A stretch of DNA of 5,110 bases from Sneathiella sp. Its GTDB lineage: Bacteria; Pseudomonadota; Alphaproteobacteria; Sneathiellales; Sneathiellaceae. Made by a program: the position numbers and the translations under genes. Below are positions 3,797-5,110 of this stretch, piece after piece. The number at the start of each line of letters is the position of its first letter. Position 1 is the first letter of the stretch. The notes beneath the pieces were generated by a model that saw only the letters and a program-made list of their open reading frames with translations, did not search any database and was not told the origin of the DNA. The DNA is taken from assembly GCA_016765515.1 (NCBI GenBank), contig JAESPT010000030.1, positions 1-5,110 on the forward strand, written 5' to 3'.

Positions 3797-5110
3797 ATGA
3801 GTAAAAACCCGCAGAGCTCGAAAACGTCTGGTTTCAAGCTAACCATAAAAGCCAAACTCGTCGGATTGAGTGTCCTTATGTTGCTGTTTCTTATCGGAAC
3901 CAGTCTATTTTTAAGGAATTACATTGTTGAGGGAAGCCAATCGAGAGAATATCAGGTCGAGTTGCAGGCATTGGTTGAAAAAACCATTGTTGTCAGTGAA
4001 AATTTTGGCGATCTGAAATATTGGATGACGGATCTTGAAGTGAGTTGGCTTAACGAGTCCGAAGAAAATGCGGATCTCGCACGAGAGCAACTCTCACAAA
4101 ACCTGATCCCGCTTGAACAACTTTATCCAGATGAAGTCGCAAATATTCGAACCCATACAGAAACATTTGTAAGTTACTCACTGGAAGCAGTAGACGCCTA
4201 CGTCGATGAAAATCGCGTCCTTGGGAACAGTTTAGCGTCTAAAGCGCGAGCAGAAATAGTTTCGGTGAATCTTGCCATGGACAGTATCTTTAAAGATGCA
4301 AATGACAAAGCTCTTGTCAGCCGGACGACCGCAACCGAGCAGGAACAGACTGCACTCACTGCCTCAGCCGCTGTTGTTGTCTTTGCCGTTGTTGTGATTG
4401 CCTTGATTACATTTTTCATCACACGCTCCATCACCAAACCGTTGAGCCAAATGACCAAAGCAATGACCGATCTGGCGAATGGAGATTTCCAGGTGGAGAT
4501 CCCGGCTCAGGGAAAACAGGATGAAATTGGTAGGATGGCAAAGGCTGTCCAGGTCTTTAAAGACAACGGCATAGAACAACAACATCTTGAAGAGGAAGCA
4601 AAAAAGGCGGATCAAAATAAGGCTTTACGCGAAAGAGAAGCCCGTGAGGAGCTTGAGAAACAAGAGCAAACGCAAAGCGCTACTGCACAGAGAGATAAAC
4701 AAGCAAAAGCGAGTGAAATGCGGGCCCAACGGGTAAGCGAGATGATTGCAGCATTCGAATCCAAGGTAAATGCCGGGATCGCCTCGTTGATTAAAGAAAC
4801 AGGAACTATGAAAAAATCGGTAAATTCCATGGTGGGCACGGCTCAAAATGCCAGTGAATTATCGACAACCGTTGCCACTTCCGCTGAGCAAACGACCATG
4901 AATGTTCAAACCGTTGCCGCTGCAACGGAAGAGCTATCCGCCTCCATTGGGGAAATCGATGTTCAATTCAAAAAGGCGAACACTATTTCGCAAGAAGCCG
5001 TCGAAGAAGCCAAACGCAGTACGGAACAAGTGGGTAATCTTGCCAGAATGGCCCGGAAGATTAGTGAGATTATTGATCTGATCAATGACATAGCCAATCA
5101 AACCAATTTA
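3797..5110 (+). CDS. Methyl-accepting chemotaxis protein (3' end beyond window)
   Basis: From the ATG at 3797 the frame is open for 438 codons to the last base. GGAG (3787-3790) lies 6 nt upstream, and the gap to the preceding stop is 20 nt, so it is probably co-transcribed with the heme-protein gene. Layout: a short cytoplasmic start; membrane segment 1 (about 21-39); a periplasmic helical domain (about 41-186) with FGDLKYWMTDLEVSWL, typical of alphaproteobacterial receptors; membrane segment 2 (about 187-209); HAMP domain (about 210-258) with ITKPL and DEIGRMAKAVQVF; a charged coiled-coil linker (about 259-312); then the first half of the MCP signalling hairpin, with EQTTMNVQTVAAATEELSAS and ending at IANQTNL. 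The highly conserved tip that contacts CheA and CheW would follow directly, as would the second half of the hairpin. No Cys occurs in the visible protein, so it binds no heme c itself. The ligand is unknown; a role in relaying the state of the neighbouring heme protein is inferred. Confidence 0.95.
   Translation, partial: MSKNPQSSKTSGFKLTIKAKLVGLSVLMLLFLIGTSLFLRNYIVEGSQSREYQVELQALVEKTIVVSENFGDLKYWMTDLEVSWLNESEENADLAREQLSQNLIPLEQLYPDEVANIRTHTETFVSYSLEAVDAYVDENRVLGNSLASKARAEIVSVNLAMDSIFKDANDKALVSRTTATEQEQTALTASAAVVVFAVVVIALITFFITRSITKPLSQMTKAMTDLANGDFQVEIPAQGKQDEIGRMAKAVQVFKDNGIEQQHLEEEAKKADQNKALREREAREELEKQEQTQSATAQRDKQAKASEMRAQRVSEMIAAFESKVNAGIASLIKETGTMKKSVNSMVGTAQNASELSTTVATSAEQTTMNVQTVAAATEELSASIGEIDVQFKKANTISQEAVEEAKRSTEQVGNLARMARKISEIIDLINDIANQTNL

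Noticed and set aside
4198..4846. Four overlapping minus-strand frames opposite the chemoreceptor
   Set aside because: Antisense to the HAMP and coiled-coil region; low-complexity translations mirror the repetitive coiled-coil codons.
1..5110. Insertion sequence, phage, CRISPR array, tRNA or rRNA
   Set aside because: No transposase or integrase-like protein, no regularly spaced repeats, no cloverleaf and no rRNA-like stretch was found on either strand. The AT-rich block could be foreign DNA but shows no end repeats.

Overview
The window looks like chromosomal DNA of an alphaproteobacterium. The main evidence is the chemoreceptor at the right end: its FGDLKYWMTDLEVS ligand-domain motif and its VQTVAAATEELSASIGEI stretch are typical of receptors from Rhodospirillales-like bacteria. 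A protein with a VPLPA-type C-terminal sorting signal, found mostly in marine and aquatic alphaproteobacteria, agrees with this. Genus cannot be read from the sequence. I see no tRNA, rRNA, CRISPR array, transposase or phage gene.

Left part (1-1064), minus strand: the first 60 codons of an exported protein that is probably a rhodanese-domain protein, running off the left edge, and a complete 183-residue RibD/DHFR-fold reductase-like protein. A consensus TATAAT box sits just upstream of the reductase's ATG start.

Middle (1065-2092): a divergent intergenic region, then a 203-residue plus-strand secreted protein with a signal peptide, a beta-rich middle and a VPLPA-CTERM tail, closed by a clear intrinsic terminator.

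2093-2993 is about 0.9 kb without a convincing gene. Its core (2401-2640) is about 16% GC by hand count and carries palindromes and an 11-bp inverted repeat with a 28-nt gap. The part nearest the next gene has near-normal composition and several short potential hairpins.

Right part (2994-5110), plus strand: two closely spaced genes, 20 nt apart. The first encodes an exported DUF3365 (Tll0287-like) c-type heme protein with one CLACH site. The second encodes a methyl-accepting chemotaxis protein, open at the right edge. The receptor has its own periplasmic helical domain and no cysteine in the 438 residues visible, so it cannot attach heme c itself. The simplest reading is a split sensor: a periplasmic heme protein senses redox state or a small gas and signals through the adjacent receptor. 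This pair, beside a long AT-rich regulatory region, is the most interesting thing in the window.
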